From Pyrinomonadaceae bacterium (GTDB lineage Bacteria > Acidobacteriota > Blastocatellia > Pyrinomonadales > Pyrinomonadaceae), in NCBI GenBank assembly GCA_014380365.1, contig JACMJZ010000025.1:1-64000 (forward strand): a stretch of 64,000 nucleotides of DNA, in the 5' to 3' direction. Positions 42,131 through 51,710 of this stretch are shown here, piece after piece (position 1 is the stretch's first letter; the number at the start of each line of letters is the position of its first letter). The notes under the pieces are model-generated. The model saw nothing but the letters and a program-made list of their open reading frames with translations. It had not been told where the DNA came from and ran no database searches. The position numbers and the translations under genes were made by a program.

Positions 42131-43705
42131 TCAGCGCCCTGGAACGTAGGTCAGCCAGAAATAGATTGCCTGGCCGACACCGATGAAAAAGCCAATTATG
42201 GCGCCGAAGATCTCGATCTTCTTCAAGTGATGTTGGGCCACCGAAAGCACCAGGGCTTCCAGCTTTTCGAGCGGATACTCCGAAACCTTCTTCCGCACCA
42301 GGCCCCCTACATCAAATTCCGCAATCGCCGTAGGTAGTCGTTCGCGTGCGGCTATGGTAATTCGCTCCACAAGAGCTTCGCTTGCACTCCGCGCTGACTC
42401 CTCAGACACGTGATCACCCAGCCGGCCAATGGGCGCGATCATCAGCCGCTCGATCTGGGAGCTGAGGATCGAATTGATTGTGCGCGCTGTGTCGTCGCGG
42501 GACAGGAGACCCAGCAAACCGCTAGTGAGAAACTCTTTGGCTCGTTCGGCCAGATCCGGATCGATATGCTGCAGCGCCTCCGAAAGCGTGTGTGGCCTGA
42601 GGCGATTCAGAGCCTCGCCGACGTAGGTCGCTATGGAATTCGTTAACTCTTCGCTCTTAGCCAACTCCAGAATGCGATTAGCCAACTGTTCTTTGATCGA
42701 GTCAAACTTTTGCGAGTCGATCTGTCCGATCAGCGCTTGTAGAGGTTGCGCCAGCACTTTGTCTATCGTGGCGTTGAGAAACGCTTCGGCTTCCTGCTCA
42801 AAAGCGGGCCCACGCAAATATTCCTCGATCCGCCGCGGCAGCGTCTTGTTCACCAGTTCGTCAACTTCGCGGTGAATCCGTTCGCGCGAGATAAATATTT
42901 TCTTGATCAGCGACAGCTGCTCGTAATAGTCGTCCACCTCCCGCTTGATGAGCGCGCCGATCTGTTTCTGAGTGGTATCGCTGGTAGCGATATCCGCCAG
43001 GTGATGAACAATCGGTGGTACCTGGCTATCTATGCGCTCCTTGATGAAGGCGATAGTCTCGGGTGTAAACGTATCAGCCAGAGTGGCGTTGCTGCGCGCC
43101 AGATCGTCCAAACGCCCGGAGACGAACTCACGGACCTTCTGTTCGAAACCCTGGGCGTTCACTAACGCGCTGACACGATCCTCAACGAAGCCGAGTATCC
43201 GCGTTAACGCGTCGTCGTTCAACGTCTGGTCAACCCTTCGCGCAAGCAGTTCATCTATTTGGCGATCTACAAAAGCTCTAATCGCAGCTGCTGTCTCCTC
43301 GCTTTTCAACATCGCGGCGATGTGTTCCGCGAGTCGATACTGCAGTCCCGAAATCGTGTCGAGAACCTGTGCGCGCGCCTGCGCTGGCAGCGCGTCGAGA
43401 AAAGAAGGGTAAACAGTTGACAGCAAATCTTTCGAATAAGAATCAACGAAGTCTTCTATTTTGCGCTTGAAGAAACTTGTTTCGAATAACGCGTCGAAGA
43501 CGGTTTCCTGCGACACCAATTCATTGCCGACGGCGTTCCCGATAGACTCGGCGAGCTTCTCCCGATGCCGCGGGATCATGCCTTGCGGCCAAACGGTGAC
43601 GCTGAAGAGTTTTACAGGATTGTAAGGATGAAACAGCATCCAAATAGCCATCCACGCGGCGCCGAAGCCGTGAATCGTCGCGATGACGACGATCGCGATG
43701 GCCAC
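42131..43705 (-). CDS. DUF445-family membrane protein (YheB/YjiN-like)
   Basis: A 524-residue protein. The N-terminal hydrophobic start (MAIAIVVIATIHGFGAAW) and the family motif AIWMLFHPYNPVKLFSVTV match DUF445. Most of the rest is long amphipathic helices (repeated ELLARR, DLARSN, VEERITIAAR-like segments) forming a coiled structure. A C-terminal helix, about residues 497-518, returns to the membrane (FGAIIGFFIGVGQAIYFWL). Probably an inner-membrane scaffold with an extended stalk; function unknown. Stand-alone gene. Confidence 0.85.
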   Translation of the reverse strand: MAIAIVVIATIHGFGAAWMAIWMLFHPYNPVKLFSVTVWPQGMIPRHREKLAESIGNAVGNELVSQETVFDALFETSFFKRKIEDFVDSYSKDLLSTVYPSFLDALPAQARAQVLDTISGLQYRLAEHIAAMLKSEETAAAIRAFVDRQIDELLARRVDQTLNDDALTRILGFVEDRVSALVNAQGFEQKVREFVSGRLDDLARSNATLADTFTPETIAFIKERIDSQVPPIVHHLADIATSDTTQKQIGALIKREVDDYYEQLSLIKKIFISRERIHREVDELVNKTLPRRIEEYLRGPAFEQEAEAFLNATIDKVLAQPLQALIGQIDSQKFDSIKEQLANRILELAKSEELTNSIATYVGEALNRLRPHTLSEALQHIDPDLAERAKEFLTSGLLGLLSRDDTARTINSILSSQIERLMIAPIGRLGDHVSEESARSASEALVERITIAARERLPTAIAEFDVGGLVRKKVSEYPLEKLEALVLSVAQHHLKKIEIFGAIIGFFIGVGQAIYFWLTYVPGR

Positions 43706-43951
43706 GAGGAGCTTGAAAGTAAACGGATCGATGGCGAAACCTCTATGTGGCGTTCAGCGAACCACCTGGCTGCGCTAGGAGCCAAATGTTTAGATACAAC
43801 CAAATAATAATTTAGCTTAGCTCCGTCGGGAGCGAAATGTCATTACGCTCCTCACCGAGCTTGTGGGATTCTAGTCTTGGGCGGGGGCTATAAACATAGC
43901 GCGCCTAACGGCGCGGGGAGAAGGCACACTTTGGAGGGGAACGTTTGAGTC

Positions 43952-45340
43952 TCACGTGGGCATTTCCACCGGATAGCCCGCTTTGATCCATGCGCCAGTT
44001 CCGCCGGTCACATTCAGGAGATTCATGAAGCCGCGTTGCTCGAGAATGCTCGTCGCTGCGCTCGAACGATAACCTCCCGCGCAGATCACCGCGGTTGGTT
44101 TGGCCAGATCAAGAGCGAGATTCGTTTGTTCCAGTTTTAAGAGCTCGACCGGGACAGCGTGTGGCACGTGCCCGCTTTCAAATTCGGCGGGACGACGAAC
44201 GTCCAGCACCTGTAGTTCGCTTTCTTTCGCCGCTAAACTGTGCAGATCCTCGACCGTAATTTGCGGTACACGGGCCGATTTCAATCCCTCTGCGCGCCAG
44301 GCGTCAATTCCTCCGCGCAAATACCCTTTGACGCTTTCCAGCCCCACGCGCGCCAGGCGCATGATGGCTTCGTCCACTTTTTCTTCCGACTCTGCCACGA
44401 TAACTATTGGTGCTCCCATCGGGATTAGAGTAGCCGCCCAGATCGCAAACTGTCCGCCCAACCCGATGTTGAGTGAGCTGGGCACGTGACCTTCTCCAAA
44501 TTCAGCCGCGCCACGCACATCAAGAACAGTGTTCCCCGCGGCGATCCGATCCTTCACTTCCTGCGGCGAAAGGGCGGTCGGGCGCGCGATTTCAGACAAC
44601 CTGTTCGCGCCGGTGCGATTGATTTCAGCATCCTTCGAAAAGTACGCCGGTGCGTCGGGCATCTCGGATGTCATCATCGTTACGAATTTATCCTTAGACA
44701 TCGGTTTGAGCGCGTAGTTAACTTTACGCTGCTCCCCAATCGTGGACCAGGTTTCCTTTGACATGTTGCGCCCGCACATCGAGCCCGCACCGTGTGCCGG
44801 GTAAACTTCCGTCTCGTCGGGAAGCTGCAACATCTTTTGATGCAGCGTGTCGTACATCATCCCGGCCATCATCTGGGGCGTGTAACCCTTGCCGCCCGCG
44901 AGGTCGGGCCGGCCCACGTCGCCCACAAAGAGGCAGTCTCCGGTGAGCACTTTCTGCGGTTGCGCTGATATCTTGGGATCGATGACCAGAATTGAAATGC
45001 TTTCGGGCGTGTGGCCGGGAGTTTCCAAAACGCGTAGTACGACTTCACCGACTCTTAGCTCGTCGCCTTCCTTGACCGCGCGGTGTGGAAAGGTGGCTTC
45101 GGCCTTTGCGCCAAAAACAATCGTCGCGCCGGTGCGGGCGGCGAGTTCCCTGTGACCGCTGACAAAATCCGCGTGCAGGTGCGTCTCAATCACATACTTG
45201 ATTTTGAGATTGTGCGCAGCCGCGTCTTCCAGGTACTGATCCACATCCCGCTGCGGATCGACTACCGCCGCTTCGCCCTCAGAACCGATAATGTAGGAAG
45301 CATGCGCCAGGCAGCCTAGATAGAACTGTTTGAAATACAT
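43952..45340 (-). CDS. MBL-fold hydrolase fused to tandem rhodanese domains
   Basis: A 462-residue fusion. The N-terminal metallo-beta-lactamase domain has THLHADFVSGH (F in place of the usual second-site H, a variant common in this subfamily), the ETPGHTPESI motif and the zinc ligands of GDCLFVGDVGRPDL and VYPAHGAG. Two rhodanese domains follow. The first lacks a catalytic cysteine; the second has AVICAGGYRSSAA with the active cysteine. Such fusions act on persulfides or thiosulfate in the cytoplasm. ATG 45340 was chosen over 45367. It is separated from the molybdenum enzyme gene by an inverted repeat. Confidence 0.9.
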   Translation of the reverse strand: MYFKQFYLGCLAHASYIIGSEGEAAVVDPQRDVDQYLEDAAAHNLKIKYVIETHLHADFVSGHRELAARTGATIVFGAKAEATFPHRAVKEGDELRVGEVVLRVLETPGHTPESISILVIDPKISAQPQKVLTGDCLFVGDVGRPDLAGGKGYTPQMMAGMMYDTLHQKMLQLPDETEVYPAHGAGSMCGRNMSKETWSTIGEQRKVNYALKPMSKDKFVTMMTSEMPDAPAYFSKDAEINRTGANRLSEIARPTALSPQEVKDRIAAGNTVLDVRGAAEFGEGHVPSSLNIGLGGQFAIWAATLIPMGAPIVIVAESEEKVDEAIMRLARVGLESVKGYLRGGIDAWRAEGLKSARVPQITVEDLHSLAAKESELQVLDVRRPAEFESGHVPHAVPVELLKLEQTNLALDLAKPTAVICAGGYRSSAATSILEQRGFMNLLNVTGGTGAWIKAGYPVEMPT

Positions 45341-45349
45341 AAGACTTAC

Positions 45350-45481
45350 CGCTGGGAGCGCAGACATCCTGTCTGCAATAGGAGCTCAGCTCGCTAAAAT
45401 TATCTTGCCCCTCAAGCATTGATCCTTTAGGCCAGTTCGCGCTGCGCGCTCATTGCAGGCAAGATGCCTGCGCTCCCAGCG
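45350..45481. repeat. long inverted repeat CGCTGGGAGCGCAG
   Basis: Left arm CGCTGGGAGCGCAGACATCC (45350-) pairs with right arm ending in CGCTCCCAGCG (45471-45481), nearly perfect over about 35 nt. Each arm itself folds (CAGACATCCTGTCTG; CAGGCAAGATGCCTG). It fills most of the gap between the two genes. Confidence 0.8.
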
Positions 45482-45483
45482 AA

Positions 45484-48447
45484 TCATTTGACTCCCGCTG
45501 GCTCAGGGATCTCTTGCTCAGGTAATTTATAGAACTCGCGCGCCGGCTTCAAAGGGCGCAGCATCCAGTAGGGACGACGCGTCCCGTCGGGCGAGTATTT
45601 ATCCGCCGGCCGCGTCATGGCCAGCCACTTCTTGTAGACCTCGCGCGACTTCGCCGTGTCAACAAATACATCGCCAGTGTTGTCGCCCGGCTGAGCGCGC
45701 GTGACGCGGACTGCCTGGTGCCAACAGTGCATTCCGGAAATCGGATCCGGATGGACCGGAAAAGTCATGTTCTGATGCACGCCAACATCGCTCCACCAGA
45801 TGCGAAGCGTGTCCGGATCGCTCGACTCGTATGGCTCAGGGCCTCGCTCGCGCTTTAGCCCCCACTCGGTTCCCTCGTGATCAAGCTTCACCGTAGCCAT
45901 CAACTGTCTTTGTCCCTGTTCGGCCTGCTCGCTAGTCTTCCAACGACCCATGTGGTGACTGCAAGCAACAATGCCGGGACGAATACCTTCCGTCACCCAG
46001 GCGCGCACGACGTAGTGGCCAATCTCAGTTTCCACGCGCAGCAGGTCGCCAGTGCGCACGCCGAGTTTCGCCGCATGGTCGGTGTGGATCCAGAGCGGAT
46101 TAGTATGTGCGATTTCGTCGAGCCACTTCGCGTTAGCGCTCCGCGTGTGAATCTGGACTGGCAAACGAAAAGTTGAGATCAGAATCGTTTCATCCTCGGC
46201 AAGATTGGTGGGATGAACATGACTGGGAACGTAATTCGGAATCGCAAACTCAGGCCAGCCCCAATCGACGAGGGTGCGTGAATAGAATTCCAACTTCCCG
46301 CTCGGTGTCGGAAAGCCGCGCTTGATTTCCTCTCCGGCCCTGACGCCTACCAGCCGGCGGCCGTCCTCGTCCGGGTCAGGCGTGGGAGTCGGCACGATAT
46401 TCTGCGATGCAGGTTTGGCAGCACGGGTATAGATTCTGCCAAAGCGGTCCTCACGCATGTCCTCAAGCTCGGCGGTGGGAACTCGTTCGTCGTAGATCGC
46501 TCCAACCTTCCGATTGATTTCAAAAGCGCCGTAGCGACGCATGAACTCCATCGGAGTTAGACCTTCCGCGGCGGCTTTCTCAGGGAGGCCGGGAACCGAG
46601 TTGTCGAAGATCCACTCGTAGTATTCATCAATCCCGAGTCGAGTTCCCGGGCTCCTTTTTGACTCGGCATACTGGCGAATGCCGAGACTGCCGTCCGCGT
46701 CAATGCGCCAGGTCAGTTCCAACCAAAACTCGTTTTCTTCCCAAACCTCGCCGGGATTCACCTCGCGCGTGTCGTTAATTTCCTCGCCGGACCGTTCCCG
46801 GACCGCCTTCTTTACCGGCTGGCGAAACCCTAGCCACTGCGCATCGTGCGTTTCGTAGGAATGAAGGTCGTGACGCTCCGAGCCATGACCCATCGGCAGG
46901 ACGTAGTCGGCGAAGTAGGCGGTTTCGTTCCACGTCGGCGTCAGCGCCACGTAGCAGCCAACCAGCTTCGGATCAGTCAACATTTCAATCCAGGAGAAGC
47001 CGTCAGGATTGGTCCAGACCGGGTTGTAAACGCGCGTGAAATAGACATCGAGCTTGCCGCGTCCGTCCTTCAGCAAGTGCGGGAGGAGAAATGACATCTC
47101 GTTCATCGAGAGCGGATACTCGCGCGGCCAGGTGGTTTCGTTCCACATCTTCGGATGCGGCGGGGTGTACATCGGTTTGGGGACAAACTTGTTCCAGGCA
47201 TTCGGAAAAACGCCGCCTTCGGTTGCCACCGCGCCGAGCAGAGCGTTGAGCATGAAAATCGCGCGGGCCGTGGTCCAGCCGGCGCTGACCCCCGAAGAAA
47301 CGCTGCGCCAGTTGTGACTGGAAAAGCGCGTGCCTGCGGTGGCCACCAGCTTCGCGATCTCTTCTATTACGCGGGCGTCAACGCCAGACTCCGCGGCGGC
47401 AAACTCGAAGGAGTATTCCTCGTAAAGCTGTTTGAGGCTGTGCTCAAACTCTTCGAAGCGATTTTCAACGGAAGGATGTTCCTGGTTCGGTTGTTCGACA
47501 AACTTAAGTTTGTCGGACTCGGCACCCGGCACCCGGTACCCGGCACCTGCTTCCAGGTATTCCTCCCAGTTCCACCAGCGGCGCACGAAGTCGCGATTAT
47601 AGAGATTGTTCTGAATCAGGTAATTCGCAATCGCCAGCAGCATTGCGGCTTCGGAGCCGGGATAGGGCGCGACCCAGTAGTCGGCGTGCGTGGCAGTGTG
47701 GGAGAGACGCGTGTCGAAGACGATTAACTTGGCGCCGTTTGCTTTGCCGTCGATGACGCGTTGCGCGTGTGGGTTGAAGTAATGGCCCGACTCGAGATGC
47801 GCGCTGATGAGCAGAATGACTTTGGCGTTGGCGTGGTCGGGACTGGGCCGGTCGAGTCCCATCCAGAGTTGGTAACCTTCACGACTGCCGGAGGAACAAA
47901 TGTTCGTGTGCGAGTTGTGCCCGTCAACGCCCCAGGCCGCGAGTATGCGTTCGGTGAAACCATCTTCACCGGGCCGCCCGACGTGATACATAATTTCCTG
48001 ACGACGATTTTCAATTATTGCCTTGCGAATTCGCGCGGCAATGTCGTCGAGCGCATCGTCCCACGTGGTGCGTTCCCATTTTCCCTTGCCGCGTTCGCCG
48101 GCGCGCTTGAGCGGGTAGAGAATGCGATCGGGATCGTGAATCTGGTTGAGCGTCGCCGGACCCTTCGCGCAGTTGCGTCCACGGCTCCCCGGATGCTCGG
48201 GGTTCCCCTCAAACTTCTGCACTTCACCGGTAATCTTGTCGATGTAGGCGAGTAGGCCGCAGGCAGATTCGCAGTTGAAGCAGGTAGTGGGAACGAGTGA
48301 ATAATGTCGCTCCTTGCGCCGCGGCCACGCCTGCGAATCAAGCTCAGTCCAATTATCCCAGCGCTCTTTGGGAGGATACGCCGCGAGATGACTCCGGCTC
48401 GGCCCAGGATAGAAGGTTTCGTTTTGGTTGTCGTCAATTGACTTCAT
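45484..48447 (-). CDS. molybdopterin-dependent oxidoreductase, catalytic subunit
   Basis: A 987-residue member of the DMSO-reductase superfamily. The N-terminal [4Fe-4S] ligands are C56-xx-C59-xxx-C63 and C93 (TTCFNCESACG). The molybdenum ligand is probably C184 in TNICSSGSREGYQLW. No Tat signal is seen, so it is likely cytoplasmic. Residues about 316-331, reading YLEAGAGYRVPGAESDKL, come from tandem GGCACCC words at 47519-47552 and look like a repeat insertion. It may pair with the FeS/NrfD subunit at 49736, giving a membrane complex; substrate is unknown, but neighbours suggest sulfur compounds. Confidence 0.9.
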   Translation of the reverse strand: MKSIDDNQNETFYPGPSRSHLAAYPPKERWDNWTELDSQAWPRRKERHYSLVPTTCFNCESACGLLAYIDKITGEVQKFEGNPEHPGSRGRNCAKGPATLNQIHDPDRILYPLKRAGERGKGKWERTTWDDALDDIAARIRKAIIENRRQEIMYHVGRPGEDGFTERILAAWGVDGHNSHTNICSSGSREGYQLWMGLDRPSPDHANAKVILLISAHLESGHYFNPHAQRVIDGKANGAKLIVFDTRLSHTATHADYWVAPYPGSEAAMLLAIANYLIQNNLYNRDFVRRWWNWEEYLEAGAGYRVPGAESDKLKFVEQPNQEHPSVENRFEEFEHSLKQLYEEYSFEFAAAESGVDARVIEEIAKLVATAGTRFSSHNWRSVSSGVSAGWTTARAIFMLNALLGAVATEGGVFPNAWNKFVPKPMYTPPHPKMWNETTWPREYPLSMNEMSFLLPHLLKDGRGKLDVYFTRVYNPVWTNPDGFSWIEMLTDPKLVGCYVALTPTWNETAYFADYVLPMGHGSERHDLHSYETHDAQWLGFRQPVKKAVRERSGEEINDTREVNPGEVWEENEFWLELTWRIDADGSLGIRQYAESKRSPGTRLGIDEYYEWIFDNSVPGLPEKAAAEGLTPMEFMRRYGAFEINRKVGAIYDERVPTAELEDMREDRFGRIYTRAAKPASQNIVPTPTPDPDEDGRRLVGVRAGEEIKRGFPTPSGKLEFYSRTLVDWGWPEFAIPNYVPSHVHPTNLAEDETILISTFRLPVQIHTRSANAKWLDEIAHTNPLWIHTDHAAKLGVRTGDLLRVETEIGHYVVRAWVTEGIRPGIVACSHHMGRWKTSEQAEQGQRQLMATVKLDHEGTEWGLKRERGPEPYESSDPDTLRIWWSDVGVHQNMTFPVHPDPISGMHCWHQAVRVTRAQPGDNTGDVFVDTAKSREVYKKWLAMTRPADKYSPDGTRRPYWMLRPLKPAREFYKLPEQEIPEPAGVK
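47519..47552. repeat. tandem GGCACCC repeats inside the molybdenum enzyme gene
   Basis: GGCACCCGGCACCCGGTACC and a further GGCACC unit repeat in tandem with a 7-8 nt period. On the gene strand they encode the GAGYRVPGA stretch. Confidence 0.6.
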
Positions 48448-48592
48448 TGTTATGCGAGTTATGACTCATGTTGTTATTTTCCAGCAGTAACTCTTTTTGC
48501 TCAACGGTTGCCTCTTAGTAGGTTGCATTCACATTTTTGGACATCAGAAGTCTTTCGTTTAGGCGACCTCGTATTGCTGATACCAGGGGTTC

Positions 48593-49654
48593 TTATCGCG
48601 CGCAGTGCAGCGCTTCGAGACCGGGATTCGTCTGAAGATCCCAGAGCGTTTTCCGCTTGCCGTTGGCGCAAATCCCCACCACTTTTGGATTGCTCTTGCC
48701 GGTGATGTGCAGCGCTCCGCCGCTGCTCGTGGCGCCGTCCACGCCTCGACTCATACCGGTGTCAATCAGAAACAGCAGCCCGTAGCGTTGAAACAGGTCG
48801 GTCTTGTTTCGCTTCTTCCCGTCCGGGAATTCTACGTTGCCCGGTTGATGACCCTGAACAATGTGCTTCACTCCCAAGGCTGTCACATAGTTGGTCAGCA
48901 GCACCTGAGGGTCCGCGGTTTTGTTCCCCGTGTCGAACCAGGGCAAGCCGTTTGGACCCTGGGCATTCAGGCGGGCTTCCAGAATCGAATTGGCGCCGAT
49001 CAGTTCCTGGGTCGCGAATCCATCCTTCGCAAAACCGGCTTCGATCGCGGCACTCAGAGCCTGGATTGTTTGACCGTTAGTGTTTCCAGCGTGACTGAAG
49101 AACCAGTCGTTGACGCGTGCCGCGATGGGCAGCTCGCAGAGAAACTTTCCCAAATCGCCCTGACAGTTCGCGACCTCATTACGTTTCAATCCGGCCGCCT
49201 TCAGTTCCTTGCCAAACTCCGATGTCTTATGGCCATGCGGATCGGCCAGGAACTCCGCTTCGTGGTTCCCCATCGTGATGATCACCTGGCCGCCCTGAGC
49301 GGCGGCGGAAGATTGGAGCGCCCGCAGCAGCTTAATCACGTCCAGGGATTTGTGCCATTTGTCGACCATATCGCCGGTGACCACCAGGACTGCTTTGCCG
49401 GCTGCCCACTTCACGTCGCCGGGCTTTTTGGGCACACCTTTGATGATCTTTGCTTTCGCGAGGACAGCCGCCAGCCGGTCAGGGTCGGCGTGCGAGTCGC
49501 CGACCGCGTAGATATCTTCAGTCGTGTCCACCTGGACAACAACCGGGTGTTTGGCCCAATTCCTGCTGGCCTTTGGATTGCCGTTAGCGAGACCGCCGCA
49601 GAAGGTGAGCACCACGACGATACTGATAACTTTCAGAACAGAGTTGAGTTTCAT
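48593..49654 (-). CDS. secreted metallophosphoesterase (Shewanella-like phosphatase type)
   Basis: A 353-residue calcineurin-like phosphatase. A signal peptide (VISIVVVLTFCGGLANG) is followed by the five metal motifs: GDSHAD (near 53), GDMVDKW (about 93), GNHEAE (about 128), and later SHAG and QGHQPG. It should hydrolyse phosphate esters in the periplasm. It sits between the two presumed subunits of a molybdenum complex on the same strand but is probably unrelated to it. GGAGGATG-like spacing is good before ATG 49654. Confidence 0.9.
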   Translation of the reverse strand: MKLNSVLKVISIVVVLTFCGGLANGNPKASRNWAKHPVVVQVDTTEDIYAVGDSHADPDRLAAVLAKAKIIKGVPKKPGDVKWAAGKAVLVVTGDMVDKWHKSLDVIKLLRALQSSAAAQGGQVIITMGNHEAEFLADPHGHKTSEFGKELKAAGLKRNEVANCQGDLGKFLCELPIAARVNDWFFSHAGNTNGQTIQALSAAIEAGFAKDGFATQELIGANSILEARLNAQGPNGLPWFDTGNKTADPQVLLTNYVTALGVKHIVQGHQPGNVEFPDGKKRNKTDLFQRYGLLFLIDTGMSRGVDGATSSGGALHITGKSNPKVVGICANGKRKTLWDLQTNPGLEALHCAR

Positions 49655-49735
49655 GATTCATCCTCCGAGCGAGTTTTTTGCTCCTGTCTGTAGAGCAAGT
49701 GAGTACTCGGTGCAGCCCGCACTTCCGTTTGCGGA

Positions 49736-51331
49736 TCACGCCAGCGGCACTGACTGCCCTGCCTGCACGTAGGCGTTCTCAAAAAGCATTAATCCAATCA
49801 GAGCCAGCGGCGCGCCGGCTATACCTATCGATGTGCTGATGACGCCGGAGAGCGCCAGCCAGGGGATCACGCCGCCGAGCATCGATAGAATCATACCGAT
49901 CCAGAAGTCGCTCTTGTAACGGCCGCTCACCATCTCCCAAACTGCGAGACGCGCGTGGGCGGTCGAGTGCGTCAGCGAGACTTCGCCCCAGACCATCAGC
50001 ACGTGAAGCAAACTCAAGATAGCCAGCAGCCACAGCAGATTAAGGATCTCGGGGCGGATTTGGTCAATCATCACTCCATCCGGAGCGAAAAACCCTTTAG
50101 ACCAGACGAAAGCCAACAGCAGTACGGCTGAGCCCAGGAGTAAAGTTTGAACCAACAGATGCGGCGGCAGGAGCGGGTTTTGCCACATGTCGCGCGCCTT
50201 CGCCTGGGCGAAAAGATAGGCCGTGTAGATCGCCGTCAACACCGACAGCGGGATTCCCGCGACCATCAGCCAACTTTGAAGCGTTCTTGAACCAGACCAA
50301 CTGGCGACGAAATGAACCGCGAGCACCAGCGAGTAGCCCGCGATAATGAACGCACCCTTCACCAGCCAACTACGCCACTGCGGTCGGGTAAAGATTAGAT
50401 AGAAGCGCTCGGGATGCTCGAGGTCCCAGATCAGTAGTGCTCCGGTGATTGCCAGAAAGACTCCGGAGACAACCGGCGTCGCCCAAATCCAGATTGAATT
50501 GTTTGCGCTCATGAACCCAAACAACACGAGCAGCGCGGCGACCAGGTAAACTCCGGCGGCTATGCCTTTGGTCCAGGTGTAGAGGCTGACGCGCCAGTCC
50601 CAGGGAATTGAATGCGCGACATCGTAGGACAGCAACGCAGCTGCCGAGCTGTTGTTGAAGTTTGGATTACCGGAAACCACTTGCCCCGCGCCCTGTTGCT
50701 GTTCGCTCCACATAAACAGTCCGCCGTCAGGCCGGCGCGCGGCGAGCGGGTCGAGCGTCGCCTGGTGCGCGCCTTTGTAGAAAAGCTTTGGTAGCGTTTC
50801 CTTTTCGGGTCGACGGACGGCCACCGATTCGCGGTTGATAATCTGCGCGACGTACGACTCCTGGTCGTTCATGTCGCCAATGAGAATCGCTTGCGTCGGG
50901 CAGACAACGACGCACGCCGGCTCAAGCCCCACGTCGATCCGGTGCGCGCAGAAGTTACACTTCTCAGCCGAGTGGTCTTCCGGGTTAATGAAGATCGCAT
51001 CGTAGGGACACGCTGCGATGCACGCCTTGCAGCCGATGCAGATGGATTTGTCGAAATCAACAATGCCGTCTGCACGTTTGAACATCGCCGTGGTTGGGCA
51101 TGCGGTGGCGCAGGGAGCGTGCTCGCATTGATTGCAGCGCGTGACCTGATGCGCCCGGCGGGCGGTGGGAAACACGCCCACGTCGACGTGCTTAACGTAG
51201 GTGCGCGTGACGGAGAGCGGAACCAGGTTTTCCGACTTGCACGCCGTCGTGCATGCATGACAGCCGATGCATCGCGTATGGTCGATGACCTTGGCCCACT
51301 TCACCGCCTGGCTCTGTGGTTCTGTAACCAT
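49736..51331 (-). CDS. fused tetra-[4Fe-4S] electron transfer and NrfD-type membrane subunit
   Basis: A 531-residue fusion. Residues 15-165 hold four cysteine groups (CIGCHACTTAC, CNQCEHAPCATAC, CIGCKACIAACP, CNFCAHRIDVGLEPAC...C), giving four [4Fe-4S] clusters like DmsB/NrfC. The C-terminal half has about eight membrane helices with NrfD-type sequence (IPWDWRVSLYTWTKGIAAGV). It should move electrons between a membrane quinone pool and the molybdenum catalytic subunit at 45484. One metallophosphoesterase gene lies between. Fusion of the two subunits is unusual but known in related complexes. Confidence 0.88.
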   Translation of the reverse strand: MVTEPQSQAVKWAKVIDHTRCIGCHACTTACKSENLVPLSVTRTYVKHVDVGVFPTARRAHQVTRCNQCEHAPCATACPTTAMFKRADGIVDFDKSICIGCKACIAACPYDAIFINPEDHSAEKCNFCAHRIDVGLEPACVVVCPTQAILIGDMNDQESYVAQIINRESVAVRRPEKETLPKLFYKGAHQATLDPLAARRPDGGLFMWSEQQQGAGQVVSGNPNFNNSSAAALLSYDVAHSIPWDWRVSLYTWTKGIAAGVYLVAALLVLFGFMSANNSIWIWATPVVSGVFLAITGALLIWDLEHPERFYLIFTRPQWRSWLVKGAFIIAGYSLVLAVHFVASWSGSRTLQSWLMVAGIPLSVLTAIYTAYLFAQAKARDMWQNPLLPPHLLVQTLLLGSAVLLLAFVWSKGFFAPDGVMIDQIRPEILNLLWLLAILSLLHVLMVWGEVSLTHSTAHARLAVWEMVSGRYKSDFWIGMILSMLGGVIPWLALSGVISTSIGIAGAPLALIGLMLFENAYVQAGQSVPLA

Positions 51332-51710
51332 GAAAGCTCCCGTCTCAGTATTTTGGCGAGTGCGAACTATACCACGCGCGGGTGAGAACGAGACATGGCT
51401 CAGCTGGACGCTTTCTTCACGGCTGCAGCCGAGTCAAATTAGATTGTCTTAATTTAAGACTGGGCGGCATGGGTGAAGTCCGAAAAATTGTGACCTTTGC
51501 GGTACGCCGTTAAAAATGCGATCCACTAAGTACACGAAAGTTCCGAAAGGTTAGTGTTGCTTAGTGTAACTTAGTGGATACTCTCTTATTTGGTTCCATC
51601 GGACATCGCCGACGCGCTGCTCAGATTGACAAAAGTAGATGGGCATACGAAATTAGGCTCGGTTTATTACCGATCACTAATGATCGTGAGAGTTTCCTGG
51701 AGGTTCGTCA
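51332..51710. other. intergenic region upstream of the rhodanese gene
   Basis: No gene is seen. It contains an inverted repeat (51520-51580) and GGAGG at about 51700 serving the next gene. Confidence 0.4.
51520..51580. repeat. inverted repeat, GATCCACTAAGTACAC family
   Basis: GATCCACTAAGTACAC (51520-51535) faces GTGTAACTTAGTGGAT (51564-51579). Same family as 40694-40757 and 62790-62850. Confidence 0.7.
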
